A stretch of 64,000 nucleotides of DNA, taken from positions 270,884 through 334,883 of the forward strand of contig NZ_KL448323.1 in assembly GCF_000709345.1 (NCBI RefSeq). Reading direction: 5' to 3'. The stretch is from Polaromonas glacialis. Its GTDB lineage: Bacteria > Pseudomonadota > Gammaproteobacteria > Burkholderiales > Burkholderiaceae_C. The notes beneath the pieces are model-generated. The model made no database searches, was not told the origin of the DNA, and saw nothing but the letters and a program-made list of their open reading frames with translations. The translations under genes were made by a program, and so were the position numbers. Position 1 is the stretch's first letter; every line of letters begins with the position of its first letter. Shown one piece after another: positions 44,529-53,597 of this stretch.

Positions 44529-45217
44529 GCATCGACCTTCAGCAAATAGCCCAGGCCGCGCAGCGTGACCAGCGTCACGCCGGTCCCCATCAGTTTCTTG
44601 CGCAGCCGGTAGACGACCACTTCGACCGCTTCGTACTGCACCTCGGCTTCGCCCGGAAACACCAGCTCGAACAGCTTTTCCTTGGACACCGCATGGCCGG
44701 GCTTGACGATGAGCGCCTGCAGCAGCGCCAGCTCGCGCGGCGTGAGTTCCAGCACCAGGCCCTGGTGGTAGATGGCGCCACTCTCTTTTTCATAGCGAAG
44801 AGTGCCCGCCAAATAAGCGGTAGAGCCAGATTTGGTGCTGGATTCCGGGCGGCGGCGGACCAGCGCGCGCAAACGCGCCTCCAGTTCGTCCAGGTCGAAG
44901 GGCTTGGGCAGGTAGTCGTCGGCCCCTGTGTTCAGGCCGATGATGCGGTCGCCCACCGTGCCGCGCGCCGTCAGGATCAGCACTGGCGTGGCCAGCCCCT
45001 GGCGGCGTGCCTGCGCCAGCACCTGCAGGCCGTCGAGGCCCGGCAGGCTCAGGTCAAGCACCACCACGTCGGGCTGGACGGCCGTCCATTGCGCCAGGGC
45101 CAGCCGGCCGTCGGTGCAGGCGAACACCTCGATGCCGCGCCGGCCGAGCGTGCGCTGCAAGGCGGTCTGCATCGAGGCATCGTCTTCAATCAGCAGCAAT
45201 TTCAGAGTCGAAGTCAT
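44525..45217 (-). CDS. tctD: TctD-like OmpR-family response regulator
   Basis: A 230-residue regulator: receiver domain with acidic pocket E11-D12-D13 and phosphoacceptor D55 (VVVLDLSLPG). The C-terminal winged helix contains LELTPRELALLQALIVKPG and VYRLRKKLMGTGVTLVTLRG. It pairs with TctE (GTGA overlap) and is divergent from tctC-tctB-tctA, which it probably activates. The linker (about 126-146, SSTKSGSTAYLAGTLRYEKE) is encoded by unusually AT-rich DNA that may be a repeat. Confidence 0.93.
   Translation of the reverse strand: MTSTLKLLLIEDDASMQTALQRTLGRRGIEVFACTDGRLALAQWTAVQPDVVVLDLSLPGLDGLQVLAQARRQGLATPVLILTARGTVGDRIIGLNTGADDYLPKPFDLDELEARLRALVRRRPESSTKSGSTAYLAGTLRYEKESGAIYHQGLVLELTPRELALLQALIVKPGHAVSKEKLFELVFPGEAEVQYEAVEVVVYRLRKKLMGTGVTLVTLRGLGYLLKVDA
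44781..44842 (+). repeat. Possible family A-like repeat variant in tctD linker
   Basis: The coding strand reads AAATCTGGCTCTACCGCTTA, then GGCGGGCACTCTTCGCTATG and AAAAAGAGAG. It is AT-rich compared with its surroundings and resembles a variant of the GCTAT-type repeat. Confidence 0.35.
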
Positions 45218-45315
45218 GGCCCGGACATTAGCACTTTCCCCTAGGTTTCAGGACAGCCGTTTGACAGCCACGGCATGCATCATCAAGGGGTTCATTCCAC
45301 TACAAGGAGACATCC

Positions 45316-46275
45316 ATGCGTCGCGACACCTTTTTGAAATCCATGGCCGCCCTGGCCGCTGCAGGCAGCTTTCCACTGTCGGCTTTTGCCGCCGCCAATG
45401 TCAAGATGATGGTGCCGGCCAACCCCGGCGGCGGCTGGGACACCACCGGCCGGGCGCTGGGCAAGGCGCTGGTCGATTCGGGTGCGGCCGCCACCGTCAG
45501 CTATGACAACAAGGGCGGCGCGGCCGGCGCGCTCGGCCTGGCGCAGTTCGTCAACGGCAGCAAGGGCGACCCGAACGCCCTCATGGTGATGGGCGCGGTC
45601 ATGCTTGGCGGCCTGATCACCGGCAAGCCGCCGGTCAGCCTGAGCCAGGCCACGCCGATTGCGCGCCTGTCGAGCGAATACAACGTGTTCGTCGTGCCGG
45701 CCGCCTCGCCCTTCAAGTCGATCAAGGAAGTGGTCGAGCAGCTCAAGAAAGACCCGGGCAGCGTGAAGTGGGGCGGCGGCTCACGCGGCGCCACCGAGCA
45801 CATCGCGGCGGCCATGATTGCCCGTGAAGTCGGCGCCGACCCGGCCAAGATCAACTACGTCGCCTTCCGGGGCGGCGGCGAAGCCACGGCCGCCATCCTG
45901 GGCGGCAATGTCACCATCGGCGGCAGCGGCTACAGCGAATTCGCCGAGTACATCAACACCGGCAAGATGCGCGCGCTGGCCGTCACATCCGAGACGCGCC
46001 TGCCGGGCGTGAACATTCCGACGCTCAAGGAGCAGGGCATCAACGTGGTGATCGGCAACTGGCGCGGCGTGTACGGCGCGCCCGGCATCACGCCGGCCCA
46101 GCGCCAGGCGCTGACCGAAATGATCCTGAAGGCCGTCAAGTCCAAGAGCTGGCTCGAAGCGTCCGAGAAAAACAACTGGACGGCTGCGGTGCTGACCGGC
46201 CCGGCGTTCGAGAAGTTTGTCGATGACGACTTCGCCGCCCTGCGCGCCACCATGGTCAAGTCCGGCATGGTCTGA
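45316..46275 (+). CDS. tctC: Tripartite tricarboxylate transporter binding protein
   Basis: This 319-residue Bug/TctC protein has an N-terminal Tat- or Sec-like leader (RRDTFLK, then Ala-rich) and the family's VPANPGGGWDTTGRALGKAL. PFKSIKEVVEQLKKDPGSVK and IGGSGYSEFAEYINTGKMR follow. It captures citrate or another carboxylate in the periplasm for TctAB. GGAG precedes the ATG, and a terminator-like hairpin follows at 46281-46305, so it can be made in excess of the membrane parts. Confidence 0.92.
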   Translation: MRRDTFLKSMAALAAAGSFPLSAFAAANVKMMVPANPGGGWDTTGRALGKALVDSGAAATVSYDNKGGAAGALGLAQFVNGSKGDPNALMVMGAVMLGGLITGKPPVSLSQATPIARLSSEYNVFVVPAASPFKSIKEVVEQLKKDPGSVKWGGGSRGATEHIAAAMIAREVGADPAKINYVAFRGGGEATAAILGGNVTIGGSGYSEFAEYINTGKMRALAVTSETRLPGVNIPTLKEQGINVVIGNWRGVYGAPGITPAQRQALTEMILKAVKSKSWLEASEKNNWTAAVLTGPAFEKFVDDDFAALRATMVKSGMV

Positions 46276-46280
46276 GCCTG

Positions 46281-46305
46281 ACGGCCGGTTTGTCCGGCTG
46301 TTTTT
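46281..46305 (+). terminator. Hairpin after tctC, partial terminator
   Basis: ACGGCCGG and CCGGCTGT pair at seven of eight bases with a five-base loop, followed by five T. It lies between tctC and tctB. Confidence 0.65.
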
Positions 46306-46482
46306 CAGCGAAAGACGGGACACGGCCTTGCCGGGCTGGCGTCCCGCATTCCATTTCACGGCATCCTCCATGCCCGGCACCATGAAGCCTTGATGCGGCC
46401 GCCGCAGGCCAGAGGCCTGCGCAACGCCCTTATTCAATTCGTCTTTTCGTGCCGGAGAAGATGCCCAAGAAGGTAACAAGCG

Positions 46483-46995
46483 ATGACACTTCAAAAAAAA
46501 TCCTATCCGCTCCAGACGCTGGTCGGCATCGGCGTGCTGCTGATCGGACTTGGCCTGGCCGCAGGCGCGCTCACCATTCCGTCGGCGGCCGGCTACGGCG
46601 GCGTCGGCCCCAATTTCCTGCCGTGGCTGATTTCCCTGTCGCTGCTGGTGTGCAGTGGCTTCATCATCTGGGAATCGCGCTCGGGCGGCTTTCGGGCGAT
46701 GGACGAGCCGGTCGGCGGACCCGCGCCGTACTGGCTGGGCTTTGCCTGGATGTCGGCCGGGCTGCTGACCAATGCGGCGCTCATCACGACGATTGGCTTC
46801 ATCTTCAGCTGCACGCTGTGCTTCGTGCTGGCAGTCCAGGGGCTCAAAGGCGCCGAGGGCGCTACCCGCCGCGGGCCGGCGGTCTGGCTCAAGGACGCGC
46901 TGATCGGCATGGCGATTGCCGCCCCGGTGTTCTGGATGTTCACCCAATTCCTGGCGATCAACCTGCCAGGCCTTACCTCGACGGGATGGCTCTAA
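46483..46995 (+). CDS. tctB: Tricarboxylate transporter small membrane subunit
   Basis: A 170-residue membrane protein with four hydrophobic helices, beginning YPLQTLVGIGVLLIGLGLAA; APYWLGFAWMSAGLLTNAAL is the third region. TctB supports TctA. AAGG precedes ATG 46483. It ends directly at the tctA start, so the two are translated together. Confidence 0.9.
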   Translation: MTLQKKSYPLQTLVGIGVLLIGLGLAAGALTIPSAAGYGGVGPNFLPWLISLSLLVCSGFIIWESRSGGFRAMDEPVGGPAPYWLGFAWMSAGLLTNAALITTIGFIFSCTLCFVLAVQGLKGAEGATRRGPAVWLKDALIGMAIAAPVFWMFTQFLAINLPGLTSTGWL

Positions 46996-48498
46996 ATGGA
47001 TATCTTCAACCAGCTGCTGCAGGGCTTTGCCACGGCGGCCACGCCCATCAACCTGATCTGGTGCTTTGTCGGCTGCGCCCTGGGCACGGCCATTGGCGTG
47101 CTGCCCGGCATCGGCCCGGCGGTGGCGGTCGCCATGCTGCTGCCCATCACCGTCAAGGTCGAGGCCACGGCGTCGATGATCTTTTTCGCCGGCATCTACT
47201 ACGGCGCCATGTACGGCGGCTCGACCACCTCAATTTTGCTGAACACTCCGGGTGAAACCGCCAGCATGGTCACGGCCATGGAAGGCAACAAGATGGCCAA
47301 GAGCGGCCGTGCCGGCGCCGCGCTGGCCACCGCCGCCATCGGCTCGTTCGTGGCGGGAACGATTGCGACGGTGCTGGTGACGCTGTTCGCGCCCATCGTC
47401 GCCGACCTGGCGGTCAAGCTCGGCCCGCCCGAATACTTCATGCTGATGCTGCTGGCCTTCACCACCGTGAGCGCGGTGCTGGGCAAAAGCACGGTGCGCG
47501 GCATGACGGCGCTTTTCATCGGCCTGGCCGCCGGCCTGGTGGGGCTGGACCAGATTTCGGCGCAGGCGCGCTACACCGGCGGCGTTCCCGAACTGCTCGA
47601 CGGCATCGAGATTGTGCTGGTCGCCGTCGGCCTGTTCGCCGTCGCCGAAGCGATGTACGCGGTGCTCTACGAAGGCCGCATCGTCGATACCCAGAACAAG
47701 CTGAGCCGGGTCCACATGACCCGGCGCGACTGGCGCCGTTCCTGGCCAGCGTGGCTGCGCGCCACGGCGATTGGCGCGCCGTTCGGCTGCATCCCCGCCG
47801 GCGGCACCGAAATCCCGACGTTTCTCAGCTATGCGGTGGAGAAAAAGTTGGCCAAGGGCGAAGACAAGGCCGAGTTCGGCACCCAGGGCGCCATCGAGGG
47901 CGTGGCCGGTCCGGAAGCGGCCAACAATGCCACCGTCACCATGGCCATGATTCCGCTGCTGACGCTGGGCATCCCGACGTCGAACACCACCGCCATCTTG
48001 CTCGGCGCCTTCCAGAACTACGGCATCCAGCCCGGCCCGCAGCTGTTCACCACCTCGTCGTCGCTGGTCTGGGCCTTGATCGCCTCGCTCTACATCGGCA
48101 ACGTGATGCTGCTGGTGCTCAACCTGCCGATGGTCGGCCTGTGGGTCAAGCTGCTGAAGATTCCCAAGCCTTACCTCTACGCCGGCATCCTGATTTTTGC
48201 CACCGTCGGCGTGTACGGCATGCGGCAAAGCGCGTTCGATTTGTTCCTGCTCTACGGCATCGGCGTGCTGGGCGTGGTCATGCGGCGCTTTGACTTTCCG
48301 ACCGCGCCGGTCGTCGTCGGCATGATCCTCGGCCCCCTGGCAGAGGCGCAGTTGCGCAACGCGATGTCGATTGGCGAGGGCAGTGCGATGGTGTTCATCG
48401 AGCGCCCGGTGTCATTGATCCTGATCGTCGTGGTGGTGGCCGTGCTGGTGCTGCCGCGCCTGTTCAAACGCTGGGCTGGAAGAAAAGCCGTGTCCTGA
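46996..48498 (+). CDS. tctA: Tricarboxylate transporter large membrane subunit
   Basis: This 500-residue integral membrane protein has TctA hallmarks: [20 protein letters not shown] and [20 protein letters not shown], then [18 protein letters not shown]. It is the ion-coupled permease that takes substrate from the binding protein. It begins one base after the tctB stop. A second binding-protein gene follows 33 bases later. Confidence 0.95.
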   Translation: MDIFNQLLQGFATAATPINLIWCFVGCALGTAIGVLPGIGPAVAVAMLLPITVKVEATASMIFFAGIYYGAMYGGSTTSILLNTPGETASMVTAMEGNKMAKSGRAGAALATAAIGSFVAGTIATVLVTLFAPIVADLAVKLGPPEYFMLMLLAFTTVSAVLGKSTVRGMTALFIGLAAGLVGLDQISAQARYTGGVPELLDGIEIVLVAVGLFAVAEAMYAVLYEGRIVDTQNKLSRVHMTRRDWRRSWPAWLRATAIGAPFGCIPAGGTEIPTFLSYAVEKKLAKGEDKAEFGTQGAIEGVAGPEAANNATVTMAMIPLLTLGIPTSNTTAILLGAFQNYGIQPGPQLFTTSSSLVWALIASLYIGNVMLLVLNLPMVGLWVKLLKIPKPYLYAGILIFATVGVYGMRQSAFDLFLLYGIGVLGVVMRRFDFPTAPVVVGMILGPLAEAQLRNAMSIGEGSAMVFIERPVSLILIVVVVAVLVLPRLFKRWAGRKAVS

Positions 48499-48531
48499 AC
48501 CTTTTAATTCTTGCAAAGAAAGAACTTGAAT

Positions 48532-49548
48532 ATGCTGAAGATTGAGCGTCGCACAATAGTTGGTGGTCTTGGAATGGCCCTGCTGGGCGGTAGCGTCACA
48601 CCGCTGTGGGCCCAAGCGGCGAAATCCGTTGCCCTTGCTGCGGACAAGACCAAGCCTGCCAGGCTGGCGCCCAGCCTGCGCATCGTGATTCCGGCCAATG
48701 CCGGCGGGGGCTGGGACCAGACCGGACGCGCCCTGGGCGCAGCCCTGGTGGGCGCAGGTGTCACCGACGCAGTCGAGTATGAAAACAAGGGCGGCAAGGG
48801 CGGCACCCTGGGGCTGGCGCATTACGCTGAAAAATACGGCAGCGATGCCAACACCCTGCTGATGGGCGGCATGGTCATGGTGGGCGCCATTGCGCTGCAA
48901 AAACCGGCCATCGACATGGGCCGCATCAGGCCGATTGCCCGGCTGACCAGCGACTACCTGGTGGTGGTGGTGTCGGCCAATTCCCCGGTCCGCACCGTGT
49001 CCGACCTGGCCGAGCGCATTCGCACCCAGCAAAAAGAAACGCCGATTGCTGGTGGTTCGGCCGGTGGCGTGGACCATGTGTTCTCGGGCGTTTTCACGCG
49101 CGGTGCCAAGGGCAAGCCCGAAGACCTGCTTTACCTGCCGTTCGCGGGCGGTACCGAAGTCGTTCAGGCCGTGCTGGACGGCCGGGCGGTAGCGGGCATT
49201 TCAGGCTACAGCGAATTCAGGGAAGCACTGCTCAGCGGCAAGCTGCGCGCCATCGGCGTGTCCTCCAAGCGCTCGACCTTTGGCATTCCGGCCATCCGGG
49301 AGCGGGGCGTAGATGTAGACATGGCCAACTGGCGCGGTGTCTTCACCGGCGAGGGCGTGCCGGCAGCGCGCCAAGCTGCCATGGTACAGGCGGTCAAGGC
49401 GGCCACGGCGCATGAATCCTGGCAACAAACGCTCCAGCAAAATCGCTGGGAATCCTCCTGGCTGTCGGGGCCGGCCTTCAGCAGTTTCATCGACTTCGAC
49501 CTGGCCACTTCGCGGGTCATGATGCATCTGCTGAAGTTAAAGGCCTGA
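48532..49548 (+). CDS. Second Bug-type binding protein
   Basis: A 338-residue Bug/TctC protein with a twin-Arg leader (ERRTIVGGLGMALLGG). Its core IVIPANAGGGWDQTGRALGA is parallel to tctC, but the sequence is clearly different (for example PIAGGSAGGVDHVFSG). ATG 48532 is preferred to TTG 48511. It can supply the same TctAB permease with another ligand, or fine-tune uptake. Binding sites cannot be read beyond the family. Confidence 0.9.
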   Translation: MLKIERRTIVGGLGMALLGGSVTPLWAQAAKSVALAADKTKPARLAPSLRIVIPANAGGGWDQTGRALGAALVGAGVTDAVEYENKGGKGGTLGLAHYAEKYGSDANTLLMGGMVMVGAIALQKPAIDMGRIRPIARLTSDYLVVVVSANSPVRTVSDLAERIRTQQKETPIAGGSAGGVDHVFSGVFTRGAKGKPEDLLYLPFAGGTEVVQAVLDGRAVAGISGYSEFREALLSGKLRAIGVSSKRSTFGIPAIRERGVDVDMANWRGVFTGEGVPAARQAAMVQAVKAATAHESWQQTLQQNRWESSWLSGPAFSSFIDFDLATSRVMMHLLKLKA

Positions 49549-49549
49549 T

Positions 49550-49608
49550 TCTGCTGCTGAATCCATGGCTGCCTGTGCAGGCCGCACCTGCCTCAGAAGC
49601 CATTTTTG
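49550..49608 (+). repeat. Family A dispersed repeat, copy 7
   Basis: CTGCTGCTGAATCCATGGCT, then GCCTGTGCAGGCCGCACCTG, CAGAAGCC and a T-run. It begins one base after the stop of the second Bug gene. Confidence 0.75.
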
Positions 49609-49664
49609 GGAAAGCTCTCGCCGGCCCGCTTTCCCGCACCATGCTTTTCCTGTGGCAGTGGGAA

Positions 49665-50768
49665 TTATTGCGGGGCGCCCAGAGCCCGGGCACGGGCACA
49701 TGTTTGCGCCAGATTGGCGGCATCGGGTGCTGCCCCGGTGTCCCAGCCGCCCATGTGCCGGATGCCGATGTCGCTCAGGGCTGCGAGCCACCGGGGGCTG
49801 TCGTTCAGGCAGTCGATGTAGCTGAAGGTTTTGCCGCCCGCCTCCAGGAAGGCGTGGCGCGCCTCCATCGAGATTTCTTCCAGCGTTTCCAGGCAGTCGC
49901 CGGTGAAGCCCGGGCAGACCAGATCAACGCTTTTCAGGCCCGACTGCGCCAGCTTGACCAGTGTCGGCTCGGTGTAGGGCTCCAGCCATTTGGCCTTGCC
50001 AAAGCGCGACTGGAAGGTCAGCTGCCAGCGGTCCTTCGACAGGCCAAGATTTTCGGCCAGCAGGCGCGCGGTCTTGTGGCATTCGCAATGGTAGGGGTCG
50101 CCCAGCATCAGGGTGCGCTCGGGCACGCCGTGAAAGCTCATGACCAGCTTGTCGGCCTGGCCGTTGAGTTTCCAATGCTGGCGAATCTTGTCGGCCAGCG
50201 CGTCGATGTAGCCGGGATCGTCGTGGTAATTGTTGATGAATCGGAATTCGGGAATGCGCCGCACCTTGGCCGCCCAGGTGTAGACCGCGTCGAACACGCT
50301 GGCCGTGGTGGTGCCGCTGTACTGCGGGTAGGCCGGCAGGATCAGGATGCGCGTCACGCCATCCGCCTTGAGCTGGTCGAGCTGCGAGGCAATCGACGGG
50401 TTGCCGTAGCGCATGGCATAGCGCACTTCGACGTGGTGGCCGCGCTGGCCCAGGTAGCCGCGCAGCATCAGCGCCTGTTTTTCGGTCCAGACCTTGAGCG
50501 GCGAGCCTTCGGGCAGCCAGACGCTGGCGTACTTGGCGGCCGATTTTTTGGGCCGGGTGCGCAAGATGATGCCGTGCAAAATCAGCCACCAGAGCGCCTT
50601 GGGAATCTCGACGACCCGCGCATCGCTCAGGAATTCGCCAAGGTAGCGGCGCAGCGCCGGCGCGGTGGGCGCGTCGGGTGTGCCCAGGTTGCACAACAAA
50701 ATGGCGGTAGTGGCCAGCGCCTTGGGCGGCGCGCCGTGGGTATACGAGGGTTCGGGGGCAAAAGACAT
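49665..50768 (-). CDS. hemH: Ferrochelatase
   Basis: This 367-residue protein inserts ferrous iron into protoporphyrin IX, the last haem step. It has the family LCNLGTPDAPTAPALRRYL, ILPAYPQYSGTTTASVFDAV, metal-binding His in VMSFHGVPERTL and LVCPGFTGDCLETLEEI. ATG 50768 lies only 20 bases from the divergent HAD gene, so both promoters overlap coding DNA. Confidence 0.96.
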   Translation of the reverse strand: MSFAPEPSYTHGAPPKALATTAILLCNLGTPDAPTAPALRRYLGEFLSDARVVEIPKALWWLILHGIILRTRPKKSAAKYASVWLPEGSPLKVWTEKQALMLRGYLGQRGHHVEVRYAMRYGNPSIASQLDQLKADGVTRILILPAYPQYSGTTTASVFDAVYTWAAKVRRIPEFRFINNYHDDPGYIDALADKIRQHWKLNGQADKLVMSFHGVPERTLMLGDPYHCECHKTARLLAENLGLSKDRWQLTFQSRFGKAKWLEPYTEPTLVKLAQSGLKSVDLVCPGFTGDCLETLEEISMEARHAFLEAGGKTFSYIDCLNDSPRWLAALSDIGIRHMGGWDTGAAPDAANLAQTCARARALGAPQ

Positions 50769-50788
50769 GCGGTATTCTCGCCTACGCC

Positions 50789-51493
50789 ATGCTTGAACTT
50801 GCCCCCATCAAAGCCATCACCCTAGACCTGGACGACACGCTCTGGCCGATCTGGCCGACCATAGAAAAAGCCGAGCAGGCGCTGCATGACTGGCTCGCCC
50901 GGCATGCCCCGCAGACGGCGGCCCTGCTGGCCCAGCCGGAGGCGCGCCACGAGATTCGCGAGCATGTCAACGCGCTGTATCCTGAACTCAAACACAACCT
51001 GAGTGCCTTGCGCACCCGGTCGATCCGGCTGGCGCTGAGCCGCAGCGGCGACGACCCGGGCCTGGCCGAAGCGGCGTTCGAGGTGTTTTTTGCCGCGCGC
51101 CACCAGGTCACGCTGTTTGACGACGTGGCGCAGGCGCTGCAGTTCCTGTCGCGCCGCTTTCCGCTGGTGGCGCTGTCCAATGGCAATGCCGACGTTCACC
51201 GCATCGGCATTGGTTCGTATTTCACAGCCAGCGTCAGTGCCCAGCAGTTTGGCGTCGGCAAGCCCGATCCGCGCATTTTCCATGCGGCGGCAAGCGCCGC
51301 CGGCGTGCAGGCGCACGAGGTGCTGCATGTGGGCGACGACGCCGCGCTCGATGTGCTGGCGGCGCTCGACTGCGGCATGCAGACGGTCTGGGTGAACCGC
51401 ACAGACCATCCCTGGACGCATCCCGCAACGCCGCACGAAACCGTGACGACGCTGCTTGAGCTGTGCGATCTCTTTCCCTCTGAGTCCAACTGA
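50789..51493 (+). CDS. HAD-IA hydrolase
   Basis: A 234-residue HAD-superfamily phosphatase. Motif I is ITLDLDDTLWPIWP with the nucleophile Asp, motif II LVALSNGNADVHR, motif III KPDPRIFHAAASAA and motif IV HVGDDAALDVLAA. The cap is helical (subfamily IA). The substrate is unknown. The GST gene follows eight bases after its stop, so they are probably one operon. Confidence 0.88.
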   Translation: MLELAPIKAITLDLDDTLWPIWPTIEKAEQALHDWLARHAPQTAALLAQPEARHEIREHVNALYPELKHNLSALRTRSIRLALSRSGDDPGLAEAAFEVFFAARHQVTLFDDVAQALQFLSRRFPLVALSNGNADVHRIGIGSYFTASVSAQQFGVGKPDPRIFHAAASAAGVQAHEVLHVGDDAALDVLAALDCGMQTVWVNRTDHPWTHPATPHETVTTLLELCDLFPSESN

Positions 51494-51501
51494 AAGCCGA
51501 C

Positions 51502-52134
51502 ATGACCTTGAGAATCTACGGCACCGCCGCTTCCCGTGCCGCCCGTCCCCTGTGGGTCGCGCAGGAACTGGGCCTGGCCTACGAGCACATCGCCTTGCCC
51601 TACGTGGGCGGCGCCACGCGCACGCCCGAGTTCCTGAAGGTCAACCCGAACGGGCGCATCCCGGTGGTGGACGACGACGGCGTGCTGGTCTGGGAATCGA
51701 TGGCCTGCACGGTCTACCTGGCCGAGCGCTTCCTGGACGGCAACGGCCTGTCGCTGGCCGCGCGCAGCAATGCCGAGCGTGCCGAGATCCTGCGCTGGAC
51801 CTTCTGGGTCGTGACCGAGTGCGAAAAGGACGCGCTGATTTTCCTGATGCACGCCATGCTCATGCCACCCGAGCGCCGCAAGCCGCAACTGGTCGAGGAA
51901 TCGCTCAGGCACCTGGCCGGCCCCTTGCGCATCCTGGACCAGCATTTGCAGGGCCGCCCCTGGCTGGCCGGCGACCGCTTCACCGTGGCCGACATCTGCG
52001 TGGCGTCGGTCATCGCCTGGGTCGAAGGCGCGAGCGAGCTGATGGCGCAATGCCCGCAGGTGCGCGACTGGCTGCAGGGCTGCCTGGCGCGGCCGGCCTT
52101 CCAGCAGGTTCGTTTCATGGCCGAAAATGCCTGA
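51502..52134 (+). CDS. Glutathione S-transferase
   Basis: A 210-residue GST-fold protein. The thioredoxin-like N-terminal half (TLRIYGTAASRAARPLWVAQ and NPNGRIPVVDDDGVLVWESM) carries glutathione-binding residues including the ES pair. The helical half contains RPWLAGDRFTVADICVASVI. It probably conjugates or reduces small electrophiles in the cytoplasm. It follows the HAD gene closely. Confidence 0.9.
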   Translation: MTLRIYGTAASRAARPLWVAQELGLAYEHIALPYVGGATRTPEFLKVNPNGRIPVVDDDGVLVWESMACTVYLAERFLDGNGLSLAARSNAERAEILRWTFWVVTECEKDALIFLMHAMLMPPERRKPQLVEESLRHLAGPLRILDQHLQGRPWLAGDRFTVADICVASVIAWVEGASELMAQCPQVRDWLQGCLARPAFQQVRFMAENA

Positions 52135-52155
52135 TGCGCTTATCCTGTAAGCACC

Positions 52156-52180
52156 TATAGCTATCAATTAATGAGTATCT
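52156..52180 (-). repeat. Family A fragment, copy 8
   Basis: CTATAGCTATCAATTAATGA resembles the AT-rich end of family A, but the GC-rich half is missing. Confidence 0.35.
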
Positions 52181-52198
52181 AGCCGCGCTGCCAGTGGT

Positions 52199-53461
52199 TC
52201 AGCGCAAGCTGCGGGCGGCCTCAAACCCGGAGCGCACCGCGCCTTCCAGCGTCGCCGGATACGGACCGGCCAGGTAGTCGCCGCAGGCCAGCAGGCCGTC
52301 GGTAATGTGAACCGCCGGGCGCTGCAGGCCTGGCGTGCAGGCGAAGGTGGCGCGTTTTTCGACAATCGTTCGCACGGGCCGCAAGTCCGTCAGCCCTAGC
52401 TGCCGCGCGGCCTGCGCCAGCACCTGCGCGGTCAGCGTGGCGCTGTCGCCGGTGCTGGCGCTGATGACAAAGGCCAGCAGTCCGGCCGGGCCGCCGAGCT
52501 GCGCCCGGTCAAAGACGAACTGGGCAGGTTCGGCCGCGCTTGAACGCAGGGCGAGCATCGGCTGTCGCAAACCGGCTTCAGGCGCGTGCGCATAAACGGT
52601 CGTTAGCGCTTCATGCGGCAAGCCGCGCGCCTGCGCCATCCACGCCTCGGCGGCGACGCCGCTGCCTTGCACCAGCCGTGCCGCTTCATTTGGGGGGCAG
52701 GCGAGCACGACGCGGTCAAAGGCTTCGCTGTCCACCGTCCAGCCCGGACCGGCCGGCGACACCGCCTGGACCCGCACGCCCAGGCGTTGCGCCCCGCCGT
52801 GTGCATCCAGCCAGGCCAGCGCCGCATCGGGCAGCAGGGCGCTCAGGTCGGCGCGCGGCAGCAGCAGGTTCGAGCCGCCGCTTTGCGCAAACAGCGCATC
52901 GCGCATCACCCGCAGGAACACCTGCCCGCTGGCGCGCCCGGGCGGCGTGTTCAATGCCGACACGCACAGCGGCTCGATCAACGCCGCCATCGGGCCGGGC
53001 GCCAGGCCGCTGCACAAATCGCTGACCGACTGGCCAGGGGAACAGGAGAAGCCGCCCAGCCGCCAGCCAAGTGCCACTCTGAGCAGCGACAGCTTGTCGG
53101 CTAAAGACCAGCCGCGTGCGTTCAGGATGCCGGCCACGGCGTCCAGCGGCGCCGGCCAGTCGGGCAACTGCAGGCCGCTGCCGTCGGGGAAGCGCATCGT
53201 CAGCGGCAGGCGCAGGAAGGACGCAGCCTCATCGACGCCGACCTCCTTCATCAGCCGCAGCGTCTCGGCATAGGCGCCGATCAGGATGTGCTGGCCGTTG
53301 TCCAGGGCGACAGGCAGACCGTTCAGCGTCGCCATGACGCGCCGGGCGCGACCGCCGGCTGTGCGCGAAGCCTCGAAAATCGTCACCTGGTGGCCAAGCC
53401 GCGCGGCCTCGACGGCGGCGGCGCAACCGGCCCAGCCTGCGCCCACAATGGCGACTTTCAT
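52199..53461 (-). CDS. hpnE: Squalene-associated FAD-dependent desaturase (hydroxysqualene dehydroxylase)
   Basis: This 420-residue flavoprotein has N-terminal dinucleotide fold VAIVGAGWAGCAAAVEAARL and FEASRTAGGRARR, and the C-terminal FAD segment HITDGLLACGDYLAGPYPAT. HpnE reduces hydroxysqualene to squalene. It is last in the hpnC-hpnD-hpnE order, separated from hpnD by a family B repeat. No squalene-hopene cyclase gene is in the window. Confidence 0.93.
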   Translation of the reverse strand: MKVAIVGAGWAGCAAAVEAARLGHQVTIFEASRTAGGRARRVMATLNGLPVALDNGQHILIGAYAETLRLMKEVGVDEAASFLRLPLTMRFPDGSGLQLPDWPAPLDAVAGILNARGWSLADKLSLLRVALGWRLGGFSCSPGQSVSDLCSGLAPGPMAALIEPLCVSALNTPPGRASGQVFLRVMRDALFAQSGGSNLLLPRADLSALLPDAALAWLDAHGGAQRLGVRVQAVSPAGPGWTVDSEAFDRVVLACPPNEAARLVQGSGVAAEAWMAQARGLPHEALTTVYAHAPEAGLRQPMLALRSSAAEPAQFVFDRAQLGGPAGLLAFVISASTGDSATLTAQVLAQAARQLGLTDLRPVRTIVEKRATFACTPGLQRPAVHITDGLLACGDYLAGPYPATLEGAVRSGFEAARSLR

Positions 53462-53506
53462 GTGGCCAATTTAGTAACAGCGGGCGCTTTCCCTCTCCAC
53501 CAGCAT

Positions 53507-53593
53507 GGGCCGCGGAGCCGGCTTTGCCGGGCCGCAGGCGCAGCGGCCCCCTCGGGGGGCAGCGCAGTACGCGCAGCGACAAGCGTGGGGGCC
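53507..53593 (-). repeat. Family B GC-rich repeat, copy 3
   Basis: On the plus strand GCGGCCCCCTCGGGGGGCAG is followed by ACAAGCGTGGGGGCC. It starts four bases after the hpnD stop and can form a strong hairpin, so it may act as an attenuator in the hpn operon. Confidence 0.9.
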
Positions 53594-53597
53594 ATGT

